A stretch of DNA of 64,000 bases from Xanthomonas theicola (GCF_014236795.1 NZ_CP049017.1:3388001-3452000); one strand, 5' to 3'. Positions 8,710 through 19,126 are shown, counted from the first letter of the stretch. Numbers and translations are program-made. Notes: a model not told the origin generated them from the sequence alone.

Positions 8710-10863
8710 TCAGTCCTTCAACCGCTCCCACAGGAACCCATACGCCAGCGCCTGCATGTGCGCGGCCTGCGCATTGTTGGCTGCGCCACCGTGGCCACCT
8801 TCGATGTTCTCGTAGTAGGTCACGTCCTTGCCAGCGTCGATCATCTTCGCCGCCATCTTGCGCGCATGGCCCGGATGCACCCGGTCGTCGCGGGTGGAGG
8901 TCAGGAAGATCACCGGCGGGTAGGTCTTCTTCGGGTCGAACAGGTGGTACGGGGAGAACGACTGGATGTAGTTCCAGTCGTCGGTGTCGGGGTTGCCGTA
9001 TTCGGCCATCCACGACGCGCCGGCCAGCAGGTGGCTGTAGCGCTTCATGTCCAGCAGCGGCACCTGCACCACCACCGCGCCGAACAGCTGCGGGTACTGC
9101 ACCAGCATGTTGCCGGCCATCAGTCCGCCGTTGCTGCCGCCCTGCACGCCGAGGTGCTTGGCCGAGGTGATCTTGCGCGCGGCCAGGTCCTGCGCCACCG
9201 CGGCCAAGTCCTCGTAGGCCTTGTGCCGGTTCTGCTTCTGCGCCGCCTGGTGCCAGCGCGGGCCGTACTCGCCGCCGCCGCGGATGTTCGCCAGCGCATA
9301 CACGCCGCCCTGGTCGAGCCAGGCGCGGCCGAGGCCGCCGGAGTAGAACGGGGTCATCGAGATCTCGAAACCGCCGTAGGCGTACAGCAGGGTCGGATTG
9401 CTGCCGTCGCGCTTGAGCCGCTTCGGCCGGACCAGGAAGTACGGCACCTTGGTGCCGTCCTTGGACACCGCGAAGTGCTGCTCGATCTCGTCCTTGGACG
9501 CGTCGAAGAAGCTCGGCATCGCCTTGAGCGTCTCGATGCTCTGCGCACCGCGCTGCACGTCGGCCAGCATCAGCGTGGTCGGGGTCAGGAAATCGGTGGA
9601 GGTCAGCCACACCTGGTCGTTCTCGTCGGCGTCGACCGCCTCGACGCTGGTGCTGCCGAAGGCCAGGTCGCCGACCGGGAACGGCACGCGCGCCCACGCG
9701 CCCTCGCCCGGGGTCAGTACCCACAGCCGGCTCTTGACGTTGTCGAGCACGTTCAGCACCAGACGCGACTTGGTCCAGGCGAACGAGGCCAGTGACGCGG
9801 TTTCGGTTGGCGTGAACAGCACCTGGAAGGCGCGCTTGCCGGCCATGAAATCGTCGAACCTGGCGACCAGCAGCGCGCCGGCCGGGTAGGTGGTGCCGCC
9901 CACGGTCCACGGATCGCGCAACTCCAGGGTCAGCCATTCGCGGTGCACGCGCTTGTTGGCCGAGTTGGGCACGTCGATCTTGGTCAGGCGATCATCGGTG
10001 GACGCTCCTGTGCATCCTGCGCCGGCGTCGCTCGCATATCCATGCGCTTGGCGCAGGTACAGCTCGTCGTTGTAGAACGCCAGCGTGCGGCTGACGAAAT
10101 CGCGCTCGTAGCCGGGTGTGTCGTCGTGCATCGCGGCGATGTACATGTCCTCCGGCTTGCCTTCGTAGACCAGCGTCGCGCTCTGCAGCGGGGTGCCGCG
10201 CTTCCACTGCTTGACCAGACGCGGATAGCCGGAGCTGGTCAGCGAGCCGGCGCCGAAATCGGTGTAGAGGTAGACGGTGTCGGCATCGATCCACCCCAAG
10301 CCGCCCTTGGCCTCGGGGCGGAAGAAGCCGTCCTTGACCCACTGCTTGCTGCCCAGGTCGAATTCGCGGGTGACATCGGCATCGGCACCACCGCGCGACA
10401 GCGCGATCAGGCAGCGGTGGTACTCCGGGCGCAGGCAGTCGGCACCGTGCCACACCCAGTTCTCGCCCTCGGCCTTGTTCAGCGCGTCCAGGTCCAGCAC
10501 CGTCTCCCACTTCGGCTCGGGCTTGCGGTATTCCTCCAGGGTGGTGCGCCGCCACAGCCCGCGCTCGTGCGCGCGGTCCTTCCACAGGTTGTAGTAGTAC
10601 GGGCCGATCTTCTGCACGGCCGGGATCTTGGCATCGGAATCGAGCACTTCGCGGATGCCCGCCTCGCGCGCCTGGAAGCCCGGCGCAGCGGCCAGCCGCG
10701 CCTCGGTCTTGGCGTTCTGCGCCTTGACCCAGTCCAGCGGCTTGGCGCCGGTGACGTCTTCGAGCCAGGCATAGGAGTCTTGGGGCATCGCGGGTTCCTT
10801 GGCCGCGGCGGCACCGACGACGATCAGTCCGGCGAGCAGGCAGGCATGTGCGAGAGAAGGCAT
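8710..10863 (-). CDS. Secreted prolyl oligopeptidase (S9A)
   Basis: 717-residue S9A serine peptidase with a signal peptide (MPSLAHACLLAGLIVVGAAAA). The catalytic serine lies in GVQGGSNGGLMAG, the aspartate in TSTRDDRVHPGH and the histidine in ENIEGGHGGAAN. ANIRGGGEYGPRWH is the conserved segment that follows the propeller. This matches the prolyl-endopeptidase branch rather than the oligopeptidase B branch seen at 3200-5326. The propeller contains an unusual Gly/Ala-Cys segment (ASDAGAGCTGASTDD, about residue 285). ATG 10863 is chosen because the signal peptide begins there. The gene is convergent with the preceding thioredoxin-fold gene. Confidence 0.92.
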   Translation of the reverse strand: MPSLAHACLLAGLIVVGAAAAKEPAMPQDSYAWLEDVTGAKPLDWVKAQNAKTEARLAAAPGFQAREAGIREVLDSDAKIPAVQKIGPYYYNLWKDRAHERGLWRRTTLEEYRKPEPKWETVLDLDALNKAEGENWVWHGADCLRPEYHRCLIALSRGGADADVTREFDLGSKQWVKDGFFRPEAKGGLGWIDADTVYLYTDFGAGSLTSSGYPRLVKQWKRGTPLQSATLVYEGKPEDMYIAAMHDDTPGYERDFVSRTLAFYNDELYLRQAHGYASDAGAGCTGASTDDRLTKIDVPNSANKRVHREWLTLELRDPWTVGGTTYPAGALLVARFDDFMAGKRAFQVLFTPTETASLASFAWTKSRLVLNVLDNVKSRLWVLTPGEGAWARVPFPVGDLAFGSTSVEAVDADENDQVWLTSTDFLTPTTLMLADVQRGAQSIETLKAMPSFFDASKDEIEQHFAVSKDGTKVPYFLVRPKRLKRDGSNPTLLYAYGGFEISMTPFYSGGLGRAWLDQGGVYALANIRGGGEYGPRWHQAAQKQNRHKAYEDLAAVAQDLAARKITSAKHLGVQGGSNGGLMAGNMLVQYPQLFGAVVVQVPLLDMKRYSHLLAGASWMAEYGNPDTDDWNYIQSFSPYHLFDPKKTYPPVIFLTSTRDDRVHPGHARKMAAKMIDAGKDVTYYENIEGGHGGAANNAQAAHMQALAYGFLWERLKD

Positions 10864-10931
10864 GGTTTCCGGTCCGTGAGGGCAGGCCCGAACCGTAGCA
10901 TGCAGTGCCGCAACGCCTCCCCTGCCGAAGG

Positions 10932-11231
10932 TCAGGCCGCGCGGGTGGTCCGCCACGCCGGCGCACGCCGCCGCACCTGCACCCGCGGCCATACCCGAGC
11001 GCGGACCCGGCGCAGCAGGCGCAGCGGCATCGGGAAGCGGGCAGCGCCCACCCCGCGCTCAGCGGCATGCCCAGCAGCCACAGCGGCAGCCGGCCCAGCC
11101 ATTGCGCTGTGGCCGCGCGCGGCCGGCCACGCCAGGACCAGCGCCAGTCCGGCAAGCAGCGCCTGCCGCACCAGGCGGTGCAGGGCGGGGTGTGGCGCGT
11201 GGACAGGACGGAACGAAGGGGCGATCGGCAT
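10932..11231 (-). CDS. Possible small hydrophobic protein, frame uncertain
   Basis: An open frame of 99 codons beginning MPIAPSFRPVHAPHPALHRL with one hydrophobic segment (LLAGLALVLAWPAARG). In the middle a different frame reads more like a membrane protein (WLGRLPLWLLGMPLSAGWAL) before the first frame again looks natural (RFPMPLRLLRRVRARV). This suggests two frame changes in a small conserved protein, or chance in GC-rich DNA. No family recognised. It is the only gene candidate between the peptidase start (10863) and the lipocalin (11363). Confidence 0.3.
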   Translation of the reverse strand: MPIAPSFRPVHAPHPALHRLVRQALLAGLALVLAWPAARGHSAMAGPAAAVAAGHAAERGVGAARFPMPLRLLRRVRARVWPRVQVRRRAPAWRTTRAA

Positions 11232-11362
11232 GGCGGCGACTCCTGAGCCGGGCTGAGGCGTGCAGCCTGCCGCGCCGCCATCTCAACGTGCGACCCACTA
11301 TTGACATCGCTTTCGCCCGATACTCATTAGCGTGTCCCTTCAAGCCTCTGGATCCTCGCCCT

Positions 11363-11947
11363 ATGCGCCTGCTCTCCCTGTTCGCCTCCATGCTGCTGCT
11401 CGGCATGGTCGTCCCCGTGCCGGCGGCGCGGGCGAAATCCCCGGAGCAGGAGTCCTCGCGCCAGCCGCCGATCGACCTGAAGCGCTTCATGGGCCGCTGG
11501 TACGTGATCGCGCACGTGCCCTATTTCGCCGAGCGCGGGCATGTCGCCAGCAGCGACGAGTACACGCTCAAGGGCGACGGCAAGATCGGCGTGCGCTACC
11601 AGTACCGCGAAGGCTTCGACGAGCCGGCCAAGGAAGTCACCTCACGCGCCTCGGTCAAGGACGGCACCGGCAACCGTCGCTGGACCACCTGGTTCTTCGC
11701 CGTGGTCCCGACCAAGTACCGCATCCTGGAGGTGGCGCCGGACTATTCCTGGGCGCTGATCGACTATCCCGGCCGCGACCTGGCCTGGGTCTTCGCGCGC
11801 AAGCCGGACATGAACCACAAACAGTACCATGAACTGGTCGGCAAGCTGGACCGCGATTACGGGATCAAGGTGGACAAGCTCAAGCGCGTGGCGCAGCACC
11901 GCAACCAGGTCGGCAAGCTCGGTTTCGAAGTGCCGAAGAAGCCCTGA
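11363..11947 (+). CDS. Lipocalin family protein (Blc-like)
   Basis: 194 residues. A signal peptide (MRLLSLFASMLLLGMVVPVP, then AARA) lacks a lipobox cysteine, so the protein is probably periplasmic and soluble rather than a lipoprotein like E. coli Blc. The lipocalin signature is clear: FMGRWYVIAHVPYF near residue 45 (GxW motif), TWFFAVVPTKYRILEVAPDYSWALI in the middle and WVFARKPDM near the end. Bacterial lipocalins of this type bind fatty acids or lysophospholipids. It stands alone, upstream of a broken HxlR regulator. Confidence 0.88.
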   Translation: MRLLSLFASMLLLGMVVPVPAARAKSPEQESSRQPPIDLKRFMGRWYVIAHVPYFAERGHVASSDEYTLKGDGKIGVRYQYREGFDEPAKEVTSRASVKDGTGNRRWTTWFFAVVPTKYRILEVAPDYSWALIDYPGRDLAWVFARKPDMNHKQYHELVGKLDRDYGIKVDKLKRVAQHRNQVGKLGFEVPKKP

Positions 11948-12087
11948 ACCGCTGCGGCCGGCGCATGTGCCGATCATGCGCCGCTCAGCCAAGCACCGGC
12001 CGCTCCATGTATATCGGGCCGCTCCTTCCCACAGACCAGGTGCAGCGCTTGGCCAGCGTCCTTTCCGACCCCCTCGACGATCCGGGC

Positions 12088-12564
12088 ATGCCCGCCGCGG
12101 CCCCCCACCCGCGGCCAGGTGTTCGCGCAGAACTGCCCCTCGCGCGCGGTGCTCAGTCATGTGACCAGCCGTTGCGGGTGCTGGTGCTGGTGGCGCTGCG
12201 CACTGGCATCCACCGCTTCGGCGATCTGCGCCGCAACCTGGAAGGAGTCAGCGAGAAGATGCTGTCGCGGACCCTGCAGGCACTGGAAGCGGACGGCTTC
12301 GTGCAGCGCATCGCCTATCCGGTGGTGCCGCCGCACGTGGAGTACGACCTGACGCCGCTGGACAGGGACGTGGCGACGCACGCGCATGCGCTGGTGGACT
12401 GGATCGAAAGCAACATCGGCACCATCCTGAGCGACTGCACGGCCCCGCTGGACGTGTTGCAGCAGCGGCTGCAGCCGCGACAGGTGGCCGATACGCCCGC
12501 CGCGGCCGCCGCCGCTCCTGCAACGCGATCGCGCGGATCGGGAGCGCGTCAGTCGTCGCTGTAG
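12088..12564 (+). pseudogene. HxlR-family transcriptional regulator, frameshifted
   Basis: The C-terminal two thirds read well as an HxlR winged helix: LVLVALRTGIHRFGDLRRNL, VSEKMLSRTLQALEADGFV, then YPVVPPHVEYDLTPLDRD and HALVDWIESNIGTIL. The family's N-terminal CP motif (FAQNCPSRAVLSHVTSR) is in a different frame, changing near 12170, and an earlier change near the C-run at 12100 is needed to reach ATG 12088. The intact ancestor would be about 155 residues. A GTG at 12119 could start the N-terminal part but does not rescue the later shift. HxlR proteins usually sense electrophiles or redox changes. The 3' end overlaps the convergent WYL gene by 16 bases. Confidence 0.6.
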
Positions 12565-13520
12565 TTGCTCAGCGCCAGCGACAGCAGCGCCTTGGCCTGC
12601 TCGCGCAGCGAGCGCGGCTCGACGATTTCCGCATCCGAACCGTAGTGCAGCACGTCCATCAGCAGCTCGCGCGAGACGCTGTACGGCACCTTCAGCTCGT
12701 AGCGGCCGTCGGCCAGAAAGCGTCCCTGCTGCTTGGAATGCCAATGCTCGTCGGCGACCCAGCGCGCCGCCTTGGGACTGAACACGATCGTCGCCCAGCC
12801 CTTGGGCGCGCCGGAGAATATCCCGTAGCTGGCCGCCAGCTGCCAGTCCAGTTCCTGATCGGCGACGTCCTGCGCCGGCGGGTCGAGCAGCCGCGCATGG
12901 TTGATGCGGTCCACCGCGAAGCTGCGCACCGCGTCGCGGCCGTGGTCCCAGGCATCCAGGTACCAGTTGTCGCGGTAATGGGTGATGCGCTGCGGCGACA
13001 CCGTGCGTTTCGTCGACTCGTCGGTGGAGCGCGCACGGTAGTCGAACGACAGCCGCTTGCGCTCCAGCACCGCCGAGGCGACGGTGCGGAAGCTGGCTTC
13101 GTCGAGCTTGCGGCCGCGGTGCGGGATCACCCGGACCCGCTCCACCGGCCAGTAGTTGGCTCCGGCCTGCGCCGCCAGCAGGCTCTCGATGCGCTGCTGC
13201 AGCGGCGCCAGCACCGAGGACAGCACCCCGCCGCCGGTGCGCGCCAACAATTGCTGCGAGGCCAGCAGCGCATGCAGTTCCTCGGAACTGAGCCACAGCC
13301 CGGGCAGTTCGAAACGATCACTCTCCCCGGACTCGTAGCGGAACCCAGCCTCGCCGTCGCCTTCGACCGGAGCCATCAGCGCGTCGCGCAGGAACGCCAG
13401 GTCGCGGTAGACAGTGGCGCGGGAGCAGCCCAGTTCGTCCTGCAGGCGGGCCACCGTCACCGGGCAGCGGGCGGACTTGAGCAGCCTGTGCAGTGCGTTG
13501 ATGCGTTCGTAGCGGTCCAT
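12549..13520 (-). CDS. YafY-type WYL-domain transcriptional regulator
   Basis: 323 residues. The N-terminal HTH_11 helix-turn-helix (MDRYERINALHRLLKSARCP, then LGCSRATVYRDLAFLRD) is followed by a linker rich in Leu/Gln. A WYL ligand-sensing domain is centred on the residues around YRDNWYLDAWDHGRDAVRSFAVDRI (about 190-215), and a C-terminal WCX region (GWATIVFSPKAARWVADE) closes the protein. WYL regulators bind small ligands or nucleic acid and regulate diverse functions, including DNA-damage and CRISPR genes in other bacteria; no link to the distant cas genes is seen here. Convergent with the HxlR pseudogene. Confidence 0.9.
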   Translation of the reverse strand: MDRYERINALHRLLKSARCPVTVARLQDELGCSRATVYRDLAFLRDALMAPVEGDGEAGFRYESGESDRFELPGLWLSSEELHALLASQQLLARTGGGVLSSVLAPLQQRIESLLAAQAGANYWPVERVRVIPHRGRKLDEASFRTVASAVLERKRLSFDYRARSTDESTKRTVSPQRITHYRDNWYLDAWDHGRDAVRSFAVDRINHARLLDPPAQDVADQELDWQLAASYGIFSGAPKGWATIVFSPKAARWVADEHWHSKQQGRFLADGRYELKVPYSVSRELLMDVLHYGSDAEIVEPRSLREQAKALLSLALSNYSDD

Positions 13521-13695
13521 GGCCCCGATTATGTCTGAGTCCGCGGCGGAAAAACGCTCGGCGCTTGGGCGCCGCGGCCGAACCGCCGATGAAGCCGGAG
13601 CGCGGCCGCGGCCAGGACATCATGTGGATCCGGTATGATGAAATCGTTTCTATTCCGTTAGCCGCAGGCTGCGTCCCCCACCGGAGAGAGAATCC

Positions 13696-14475
13696 ATGCC
13701 CCGCCGCGCCGCCGTAGCATCCGCCATCACCCTGTTGCTGCTGGGCACGTCCCTGGCCGTGGCCGCCGCGCCGACCGAGCCGCCGGACAGTTCACCGTGG
13801 AGCGGCTCCGGCGAGTTGGGCTTTGCCTCATCCAGGGGCAACAGTTCCAACGAAAGCTTCAACGGCCGGCTCAAGGGCCAGTACGTGGACGGCGACTGGA
13901 TCCACAGCCTGGACCTGTTCGCGTTGCGTGCCAGCGCCGAGTATACCGACACCAACGACGACGGCAGCAGCAAGCGCGTGCGCCAGACCACCTCCAATCG
14001 CTACACCGGCAGTGCCGGCAGCGCGCTGCAGCTGGGCGAGCACCGCCAGCTGACCGCCTCGCTGCGCTACGAGCGCGACGATTTCGCCACCTACGACCGG
14101 CTGGCCACGATCGGCATCGGCTACGGCACCCGGATCATGGACGGCGAGCGCCGAAGCATCGACGTGCAGATCGGTCCCGGCGTGCGCCGCGCCCATGACG
14201 TGGTCGAGAAACGGACCGAGACCGGGCTGATCGGCCGCGGCCTGGTCGACTTCAAGTACGGCCTGACCGCCAACACCGAACTCGGCAACACCCTGCTGAT
14301 CGAATCGGGCGCGTACAACACCTTCGCCCAGAACGACCTGGGCATCTCGGTCAGCATGAATTCGCGCTTGGCGCTGAAGGCCGGCTGGCAGGCGCGCTAC
14401 AACAGCGACGTCAGCGACGACAAGAAGAAGACCGACACGCTGACCACGATGAACGTGGTCTACAAGTTCAAGTAG
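13696..14475 (+). CDS. DUF481 family outer-membrane protein (YdiY-like)
   Basis: 259 residues. A signal peptide (MPRRAAVASAITLLLLGTSL, AVAAAP) is followed by the DUF481 barrel opening SPWSGSGELGFASSRGNSSN. The rest alternates beta-strand-like segments (ALQLGEHRQLTASLRYERDD, ALKAGWQARYNSDVSDDKKK) and ends with the aromatic C-terminus NVVYKFK typical of outer-membrane beta-barrels. YdiY-type proteins of E. coli are acid-induced outer-membrane proteins of unknown function. The gene has its own upstream region with AGAGAGAAT before ATG 13696. Confidence 0.88.
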   Translation: MPRRAAVASAITLLLLGTSLAVAAAPTEPPDSSPWSGSGELGFASSRGNSSNESFNGRLKGQYVDGDWIHSLDLFALRASAEYTDTNDDGSSKRVRQTTSNRYTGSAGSALQLGEHRQLTASLRYERDDFATYDRLATIGIGYGTRIMDGERRSIDVQIGPGVRRAHDVVEKRTETGLIGRGLVDFKYGLTANTELGNTLLIESGAYNTFAQNDLGISVSMNSRLALKAGWQARYNSDVSDDKKKTDTLTTMNVVYKFK

Positions 14476-14525
14476 GCAGGGATTCGCGACAGCCTCGCCG
14501 ATCGGCAGCGGCCCCGGTGTTCTTG

Positions 14526-14549
14526 CAGGAGCGGCTTCACGGCCGCGAC
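14526..14549. repeat. Dispersed GAGCGGCTTC palindrome
   Basis: Second copy of the REP-like palindrome, here AGGAGCGGCTTCACGGCCGC, located between the convergent DUF481 and hemC genes. Confidence 0.6.
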
Positions 14550-14633
14550 GGATTTGGCGGCGCCGGTCGCGGCTGAAGCCGCTGCGGCGGATCCATTGCT
14601 GGCGCAGAACGCACGCGCCCCGGTTCGGATCGC

Positions 14634-15557
14634 TCAGCCCGGCAGGTCCAGATCCAGCAGCGCGCGCGCGCCGGCGCCGAACAGCGCCTCGGCCACCGCC
14701 GTGCCCAGCGCCTGCGGATCCTGCGCGGTCAGCTGCAGATCGGCGCGCACCAGGCGTCCATCGGCCACCCCACCGACCAGCCCCTGCAGCAGCAGGTCCT
14801 GGCCCCGCCAGTGCGCGAAGGCGCCCACCGGCACGTGGCAACTGCCGTGCAGCGCGCGGTTCATCGCCCGCTCGGCCTCCACGCAGGCGCGGGTGGGCGC
14901 ATCGTCGAATGCCGCGAACAAGGCCAGCGCCGCCGCGTCGTCGCTGCGGCATTCCACCGCAATGGCGCCCTGCGCCGGCGCCGGCAGCCAGTCCGGCGCC
15001 TGCAGGCGTTGGCTGATGCGCGCCTCCAGGCCCAGCCGCTGCAACCCGGCGCAGGCCAGCACGATCGCGTCGAAGCCGCCGTTGTCGAGCTTGGCCAGGC
15101 GCGTGTCGACGTTGCCGCGCAGGTCCAGCAGTTGCAGGTCCGGGCGCCGCGCGCGCAGCTGCGCCTGCCGGCGCAGCGACGAGGTGCCCACGCGCGCGCC
15201 CAGCGGCAGCGCGTCCAACGACGCATACAGGTTGGAGACCAACGCATCGGCGGGGTCGGCACGGGCCAGGATCGCCGGCAGCACGAACGGCGGATCCAGC
15301 TCCATCGGCACGTCCTTCAGCGAATGCACCGCGCAATCGGCCTCGCCGCGCAGCATCGCCAACTCCAGCTCCTTCAGGAACAGGCCCTTGCCGCCGATCG
15401 CCGCCAACGAGCGGTCCAGTACCTCGTCGCCGCGGGTGCTCATCGGCACCAACACCACGTCCAGTTGCGGATGCGCCTGACGCAGGCAGGCGGCGACGTG
15501 TTCGCTCTGCCACAGGGCGAGCGGGCTCTTGCGGGTAGCGATGCGCAGGATCTTCAT
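14634..15557 (-). CDS. hemC: Porphobilinogen deaminase (hydroxymethylbilane synthase)
   Basis: 307-residue cytosolic enzyme that polymerises four porphobilinogens to hydroxymethylbilane in heme synthesis. Signatures: the N-terminal [17 protein letters not shown], the Lys/Arg-rich [10 protein letters not shown] and VHSLKDVP motifs, [13 protein letters not shown], and the dipyrromethane-binding cysteine in [13 protein letters not shown] (about residue 240). Length matches the family. ATG 15557 gives the conserved N-terminus; the frame is open far upstream but that part is a shadow of the regulator gene. It follows the LytTR regulator at 15650, the algR-hemC order known from Pseudomonas. Confidence 0.95.
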   Translation of the reverse strand: MKILRIATRKSPLALWQSEHVAACLRQAHPQLDVVLVPMSTRGDEVLDRSLAAIGGKGLFLKELELAMLRGEADCAVHSLKDVPMELDPPFVLPAILARADPADALVSNLYASLDALPLGARVGTSSLRRQAQLRARRPDLQLLDLRGNVDTRLAKLDNGGFDAIVLACAGLQRLGLEARISQRLQAPDWLPAPAQGAIAVECRSDDAAALALFAAFDDAPTRACVEAERAMNRALHGSCHVPVGAFAHWRGQDLLLQGLVGGVADGRLVRADLQLTAQDPQALGTAVAEALFGAGARALLDLDLPG

Positions 15558-15649
15558 CCGCCCATTATCGCGAAAAGCGCCGCCGCGGGCCGCCGGCGCA
15601 GCAGCGGACGCCACCATTGCCGCCAATCCCAATCCCCAATCCCGGCTCA

Positions 15650-16381
15650 TCAAAGATGCCGGATCTCCTGCCGCAGCGGCGCCACGCAGCGCCGGCTCAC
15701 CTCCAGCGGCTGCTTGCCGTGGCGCAGCACCGCCTGCACCTGGCCCTCGCCCAGGCGCCGCAGCTCGACCAGTTCGTGGCGCGCGACCAGGCAATTGCGG
15801 TGGATCCGCACGAAGCGTTCGGTGAATTCCTCTTCCAGCGACTTCAGCGACTCTTCGATCAGGTCCTCGCCGCGCGCATGGTGCACCACCACGTACTTTT
15901 CCTCGGCCTGCAGGTAGTGGATGGCGTCGACCGGGATCAGGCGCAGGCTGCCGCGCAGGCGCGCGCACAGGTGCGTGCGGCGCTGTTCCGACGCGGCGGC
16001 GCCGATGCTGCCGCGGCGGCCGACCATGAACGTGCGTGCACGCTCCAGCGCCGCCGCCAGCCGTTCGGCACGCACCGGCTTCATCAGATAGTCGATCGCC
16101 GCCGCCTCGAACGCGGACAGCGCGTGCGCGTCGTAGGCGGTGCAGAACACCACCGCCGGGCGCGGCTCGAAGCTGGCCAGGTGGCGCGCGGCCTCCAGCC
16201 CGTCGACGCCGGGCATGGCGATGTCCAGCAACACCAAGTCCGGGCGCAACTCGGCGCAGGCGTACAGCGCCTCCAGGCCATTGCCGGCCTCGGCCACCAC
16301 CTCGACACCGGGATGCTCGGCCAGCAGCGCGCGCAGGCGTTCGCGCGCCAAGGGTTCGTCGTCGGCGATCAGCACCTTCAC
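15650..16381 (-). CDS. LytTR response regulator (AlgR-like)
   Basis: 243 residues counted from GTG 16381. The receiver domain ([18 protein letters not shown], phospho-acceptor Asp in [13 protein letters not shown], Lys in [12 protein letters not shown]) is joined to a C-terminal LytTR DNA-binding domain ([15 protein letters not shown] ... [13 protein letters not shown]). This is the domain order of AlgR, which in Pseudomonas controls alginate and virulence genes. GTG 16381 is preferred because a GAGG precedes it and AlgR begins at the same place; an in-frame ATG at 16420 would add 13 residues. No histidine kinase of the AlgZ type is seen next to it. Downstream hemC may be co-transcribed. Confidence 0.88.
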   Translation of the reverse strand: MKVLIADDEPLARERLRALLAEHPGVEVVAEAGNGLEALYACAELRPDLVLLDIAMPGVDGLEAARHLASFEPRPAVVFCTAYDAHALSAFEAAAIDYLMKPVRAERLAAALERARTFMVGRRGSIGAAASEQRRTHLCARLRGSLRLIPVDAIHYLQAEEKYVVVHHARGEDLIEESLKSLEEEFTERFVRIHRNCLVARHELVELRRLGEGQVQAVLRHGKQPLEVSRRCVAPLRQEIRHL

Positions 16382-16482
16382 GTACGTCACCTCGGTCGGC
16401 TGCGGCGCGGTCTGGCGCATAGTAGCCCCGAGGCCGGCGGGCCGTCATCCGCGGCCGGCTCGGCGGCGCTGCGACGGTGAGC

Positions 16483-17148
16483 TCAGCCGGCGGCGAAGCG
16501 CCGGGTCATCCAGTCGCCGAGATCGGCGATCTCCTCGGCGCAGACCTGGTGCGCCATCGGATAGCACTGCCACCGCACCGGCATACCCAGCGCCTGCAGC
16601 GCCTGTGCGGTCTGCTCGGCATAGGGCTGCGGGATCACCGGATCGGCCTGGCCGTGCGCCATGAACAGCGGTTGCGACAGCGCCGCCGGCGCATGCCAGC
16701 GGGTGACGTCGGCCAGTTCCGGCAAGTAGGTGGACAGGCCGATCAAGCCGGCCAGCGGCCGTTCGCGGCGCAGTCCGGCCGCCAGGGCGATCGCGCCGCC
16801 CTGCGAGAAGCCAGCCAGCAGCAGGCGCTCGGCAGGCACGCCGCGCGCATCCTCGCGCGCGATCAGTTCCTCGACCTGGACGACCGACGCGGCGACCCCC
16901 GCGCTGTCGGCGCGGTTGGAGAAATCCGCGCTGACGATGTCGTACCAGGCGCGCATGCGCACGCCGTTGTTGATCGTCACCGCGCGCACCGGCGCGTGCG
17001 GAAACACGAAGCGCAACGCCGGCCAGCCCGGCCGCAGCAGCTCCGGCAGCAGCGGCGCGAAATCGTGGCCGTCGGCGCCTAGCCCGTGCAACCACAGGAC
17101 GGTCCAGGCCGGCGCCGCGGCGGTTTCGTGTTCCAGCGTTTCCAGCAT
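16483..17148 (-). CDS. Alpha/beta-hydrolase carboxylesterase (EstB/YpfH type)
   Basis: 221-residue carboxylesterase/phospholipase of the acyl-protein-thioesterase-like family. Motifs: oxyanion region [14 protein letters not shown], nucleophile serine in [18 protein letters not shown], acid in [11 protein letters not shown] and histidine in [12 protein letters not shown]. Cytosolic, no signal peptide. It probably hydrolyses short-chain esters; the true substrate is unknown. ATG 17148 is preferred because GGGGA lies eight bases upstream and the length fits the family; ATG 17163 is the alternative. It follows opgH at a 43-base gap in the same direction. Confidence 0.88.
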   Translation of the reverse strand: MLETLEHETAAAPAWTVLWLHGLGADGHDFAPLLPELLRPGWPALRFVFPHAPVRAVTINNGVRMRAWYDIVSADFSNRADSAGVAASVVQVEELIAREDARGVPAERLLLAGFSQGGAIALAAGLRRERPLAGLIGLSTYLPELADVTRWHAPAALSQPLFMAHGQADPVIPQPYAEQTAQALQALGMPVRWQCYPMAHQVCAEEIADLGDWMTRRFAAG

Positions 17149-17191
17149 GTGCGGTGTCCCCATCGTGATGGAGCGCATTATGCCCGCCGCG

Positions 17192-19126
17192 TCAGCCGGC
17201 GGCGCGGCGCGCGGCGGCGGCACGGCGCAATTGGGCCGCGCGCAGCAGCACCGCCGGCGGCTGCCGCTCTTCGGGGATGGCCAGGATGCGCAGCTTGCGC
17301 AGCCACAGCCCGACCGCGCGCGAGGAGGTCACCGCGACCACCGGGATCGCCAGCGCCATGCCGATCACCACCGGCGCCATCCAGGCTGCCAGCGACGGCG
17401 ACACCAGGTAGGCCATCGCGCCCATCATCAGCCCGAACGCACTGAGCCCGCCGTAGCTGCGCGCCAGCGCCAGCCACGACAGGCGGCCGTCGTCGCGCTG
17501 CTGCGCGTCCCAGCCCGAATCCTTGCCGGCCAGCACCTCGGCCACGCCGCGCGACTGCACGTACATCACCACCGGCGCCATCAACGCCGCCAGCACGGTC
17601 TCCAGCAGCATGCTCAGCAGCGCGCGCAGCGCACCGCCGCAACCGCGCCGCTCCTCCGGCTTCAGCAGCATGGCGATGTAGCCCAGCGCTTTCGGCGCCA
17701 GCAGCACGAACATGGTCACCGCGAATACCCAGAACATCCGGGTCGAATCCTGCTGGTGCCAGTAGCGCGCCGGCGAGAACGGGGCCACCACCGCGGCGAC
17801 CAGATCGATGCCGCTGCTCTGCAGCGGGATCGCGATGCCGATCAGCATCAGCAGGCCCCACATCGGCGCGGTGAAGTAGTGGCCGATGCCGATCATCATG
17901 TGCATGCGGCTGATCCAGTGCAGACCGCGCGCGGCGACCACCTTGGAATGCTGCAGGTTGCCCTGGCACCAGCGGCGGTCGCGCACCAGCAGGTCGGTCA
18001 GCGTCGGCGGACCTTCCTCGTAGCTGCCCTGCAGGTACGGCACCATGTGCGTGGCCCAGCCGCCGCGACGCATCAGCGCGGCCTCGACGAAATCGTGGCT
18101 GAGCACGTGGCCGCCGAACGGTTTTCGCCCCGGCAGCGCCGGCAGGCCGGCGTGTTCGGCGAAGGCCTGGGTGCGGATGACCGCGTTGTGACCCCAGTAG
18201 TTGCTCTCGGCGCCGTGCCACCAGGCCACGCCGTAGGCGATCACCGGACCGTAGACGCGGCCGCCGAACTGCTGCATGCGCGCGAACAGGCTATTGCCGT
18301 TGACCACTTCCGGCAAGGTCTGGATCAGGCCGACATCGGGATTGGCTTCCATCCCCGCGACCAGCCGCACGATGCTGTCGCCGGTCATCAGGCTGTCGGC
18401 ATCCAGGATCAGCATCTGTGGGTAGGCGCCGCCGAAACGGCGCACCCAGTCGGCGATGTTGCCGGCCTTGCGCTCGGCGTTGTCGGCGCGGCGCCGGTAG
18501 TAGATGCGGCCCTGGCCGCCGGTGCGCGCGACCAGCTCGGTGTAGGCCTGCTCTTCCTCGACGCCGAGCGCGGCGCGCGTGGTGTCGCTGAGGATGAAGA
18601 AGTCGAAGTGGGCGATCTGGCCGGTGGCCTCGACCGATTCGTAGATCGCCTGCAATCCGGCCAGCAGCCGGTGCGGGTCCTCATTGTAGGTAGGCATCAG
18701 CAACGCGGTGCGGCTGTGCACGGCGGGCAACGGTGCGTCCGGGTCGATGCCGAGCTTGCGCCCGGCGCCAAACACCAGGGTCACGAATCCAGCCAGCGCA
18801 CTGACGAACGAAAACGCGATCCACGCGAACAGCGGGACGAACAGGGCCATCAGGCAGGCCTCGAGCACGCTGACGCCGCCGATCAGCAGCACCTTGCCGA
18901 TCAGCATGCTGGCGTAGACGGTCATCGCCGCGGTGGTGCCGAACACGTACAGGCGCCGCCAGACCATGCCCGGCGGCGTGCTGGGCAGGCGCATGTTGTA
19001 CACCTTGCCCGCGCGCAGCGACTGCACCGGCATCGGCAACGGCGCCGCCGGCGGCAGCACCGCGCGGCCGGCGTCGAGGGGGGCGGCGGATTCGGGCAGG
19101 ATCGGCGGGGGGACGACCATGCTCAT
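17192..19126 (-). CDS. opgH: Glucans biosynthesis glucosyltransferase H
   Basis: 644-residue inner-membrane family-2 glycosyltransferase (MdoH/OpgH) that makes the beta-1,2-glucan backbone of osmoregulated periplasmic glucans. The N-terminus is followed by two membrane segments, a cytosolic GT2 domain with [19 protein letters not shown], the acidic [14 protein letters not shown] (DxD), and the acceptor/processivity motifs [14 protein letters not shown] and [10 protein letters not shown], then at least five further membrane spans. Length is that of the short xanthomonad form rather than the 847-residue enteric form. A small frame (stop 19123) overlaps its start as ATGA but has no recognised product. 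No opgG is in the window. Confidence 0.93.
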   Translation of the reverse strand: MSMVVPPPILPESAAPLDAGRAVLPPAAPLPMPVQSLRAGKVYNMRLPSTPPGMVWRRLYVFGTTAAMTVYASMLIGKVLLIGGVSVLEACLMALFVPLFAWIAFSFVSALAGFVTLVFGAGRKLGIDPDAPLPAVHSRTALLMPTYNEDPHRLLAGLQAIYESVEATGQIAHFDFFILSDTTRAALGVEEEQAYTELVARTGGQGRIYYRRRADNAERKAGNIADWVRRFGGAYPQMLILDADSLMTGDSIVRLVAGMEANPDVGLIQTLPEVVNGNSLFARMQQFGGRVYGPVIAYGVAWWHGAESNYWGHNAVIRTQAFAEHAGLPALPGRKPFGGHVLSHDFVEAALMRRGGWATHMVPYLQGSYEEGPPTLTDLLVRDRRWCQGNLQHSKVVAARGLHWISRMHMMIGIGHYFTAPMWGLLMLIGIAIPLQSSGIDLVAAVVAPFSPARYWHQQDSTRMFWVFAVTMFVLLAPKALGYIAMLLKPEERRGCGGALRALLSMLLETVLAALMAPVVMYVQSRGVAEVLAGKDSGWDAQQRDDGRLSWLALARSYGGLSAFGLMMGAMAYLVSPSLAAWMAPVVIGMALAIPVVAVTSSRAVGLWLRKLRILAIPEERQPPAVLLRAAQLRRAAAARRAAG

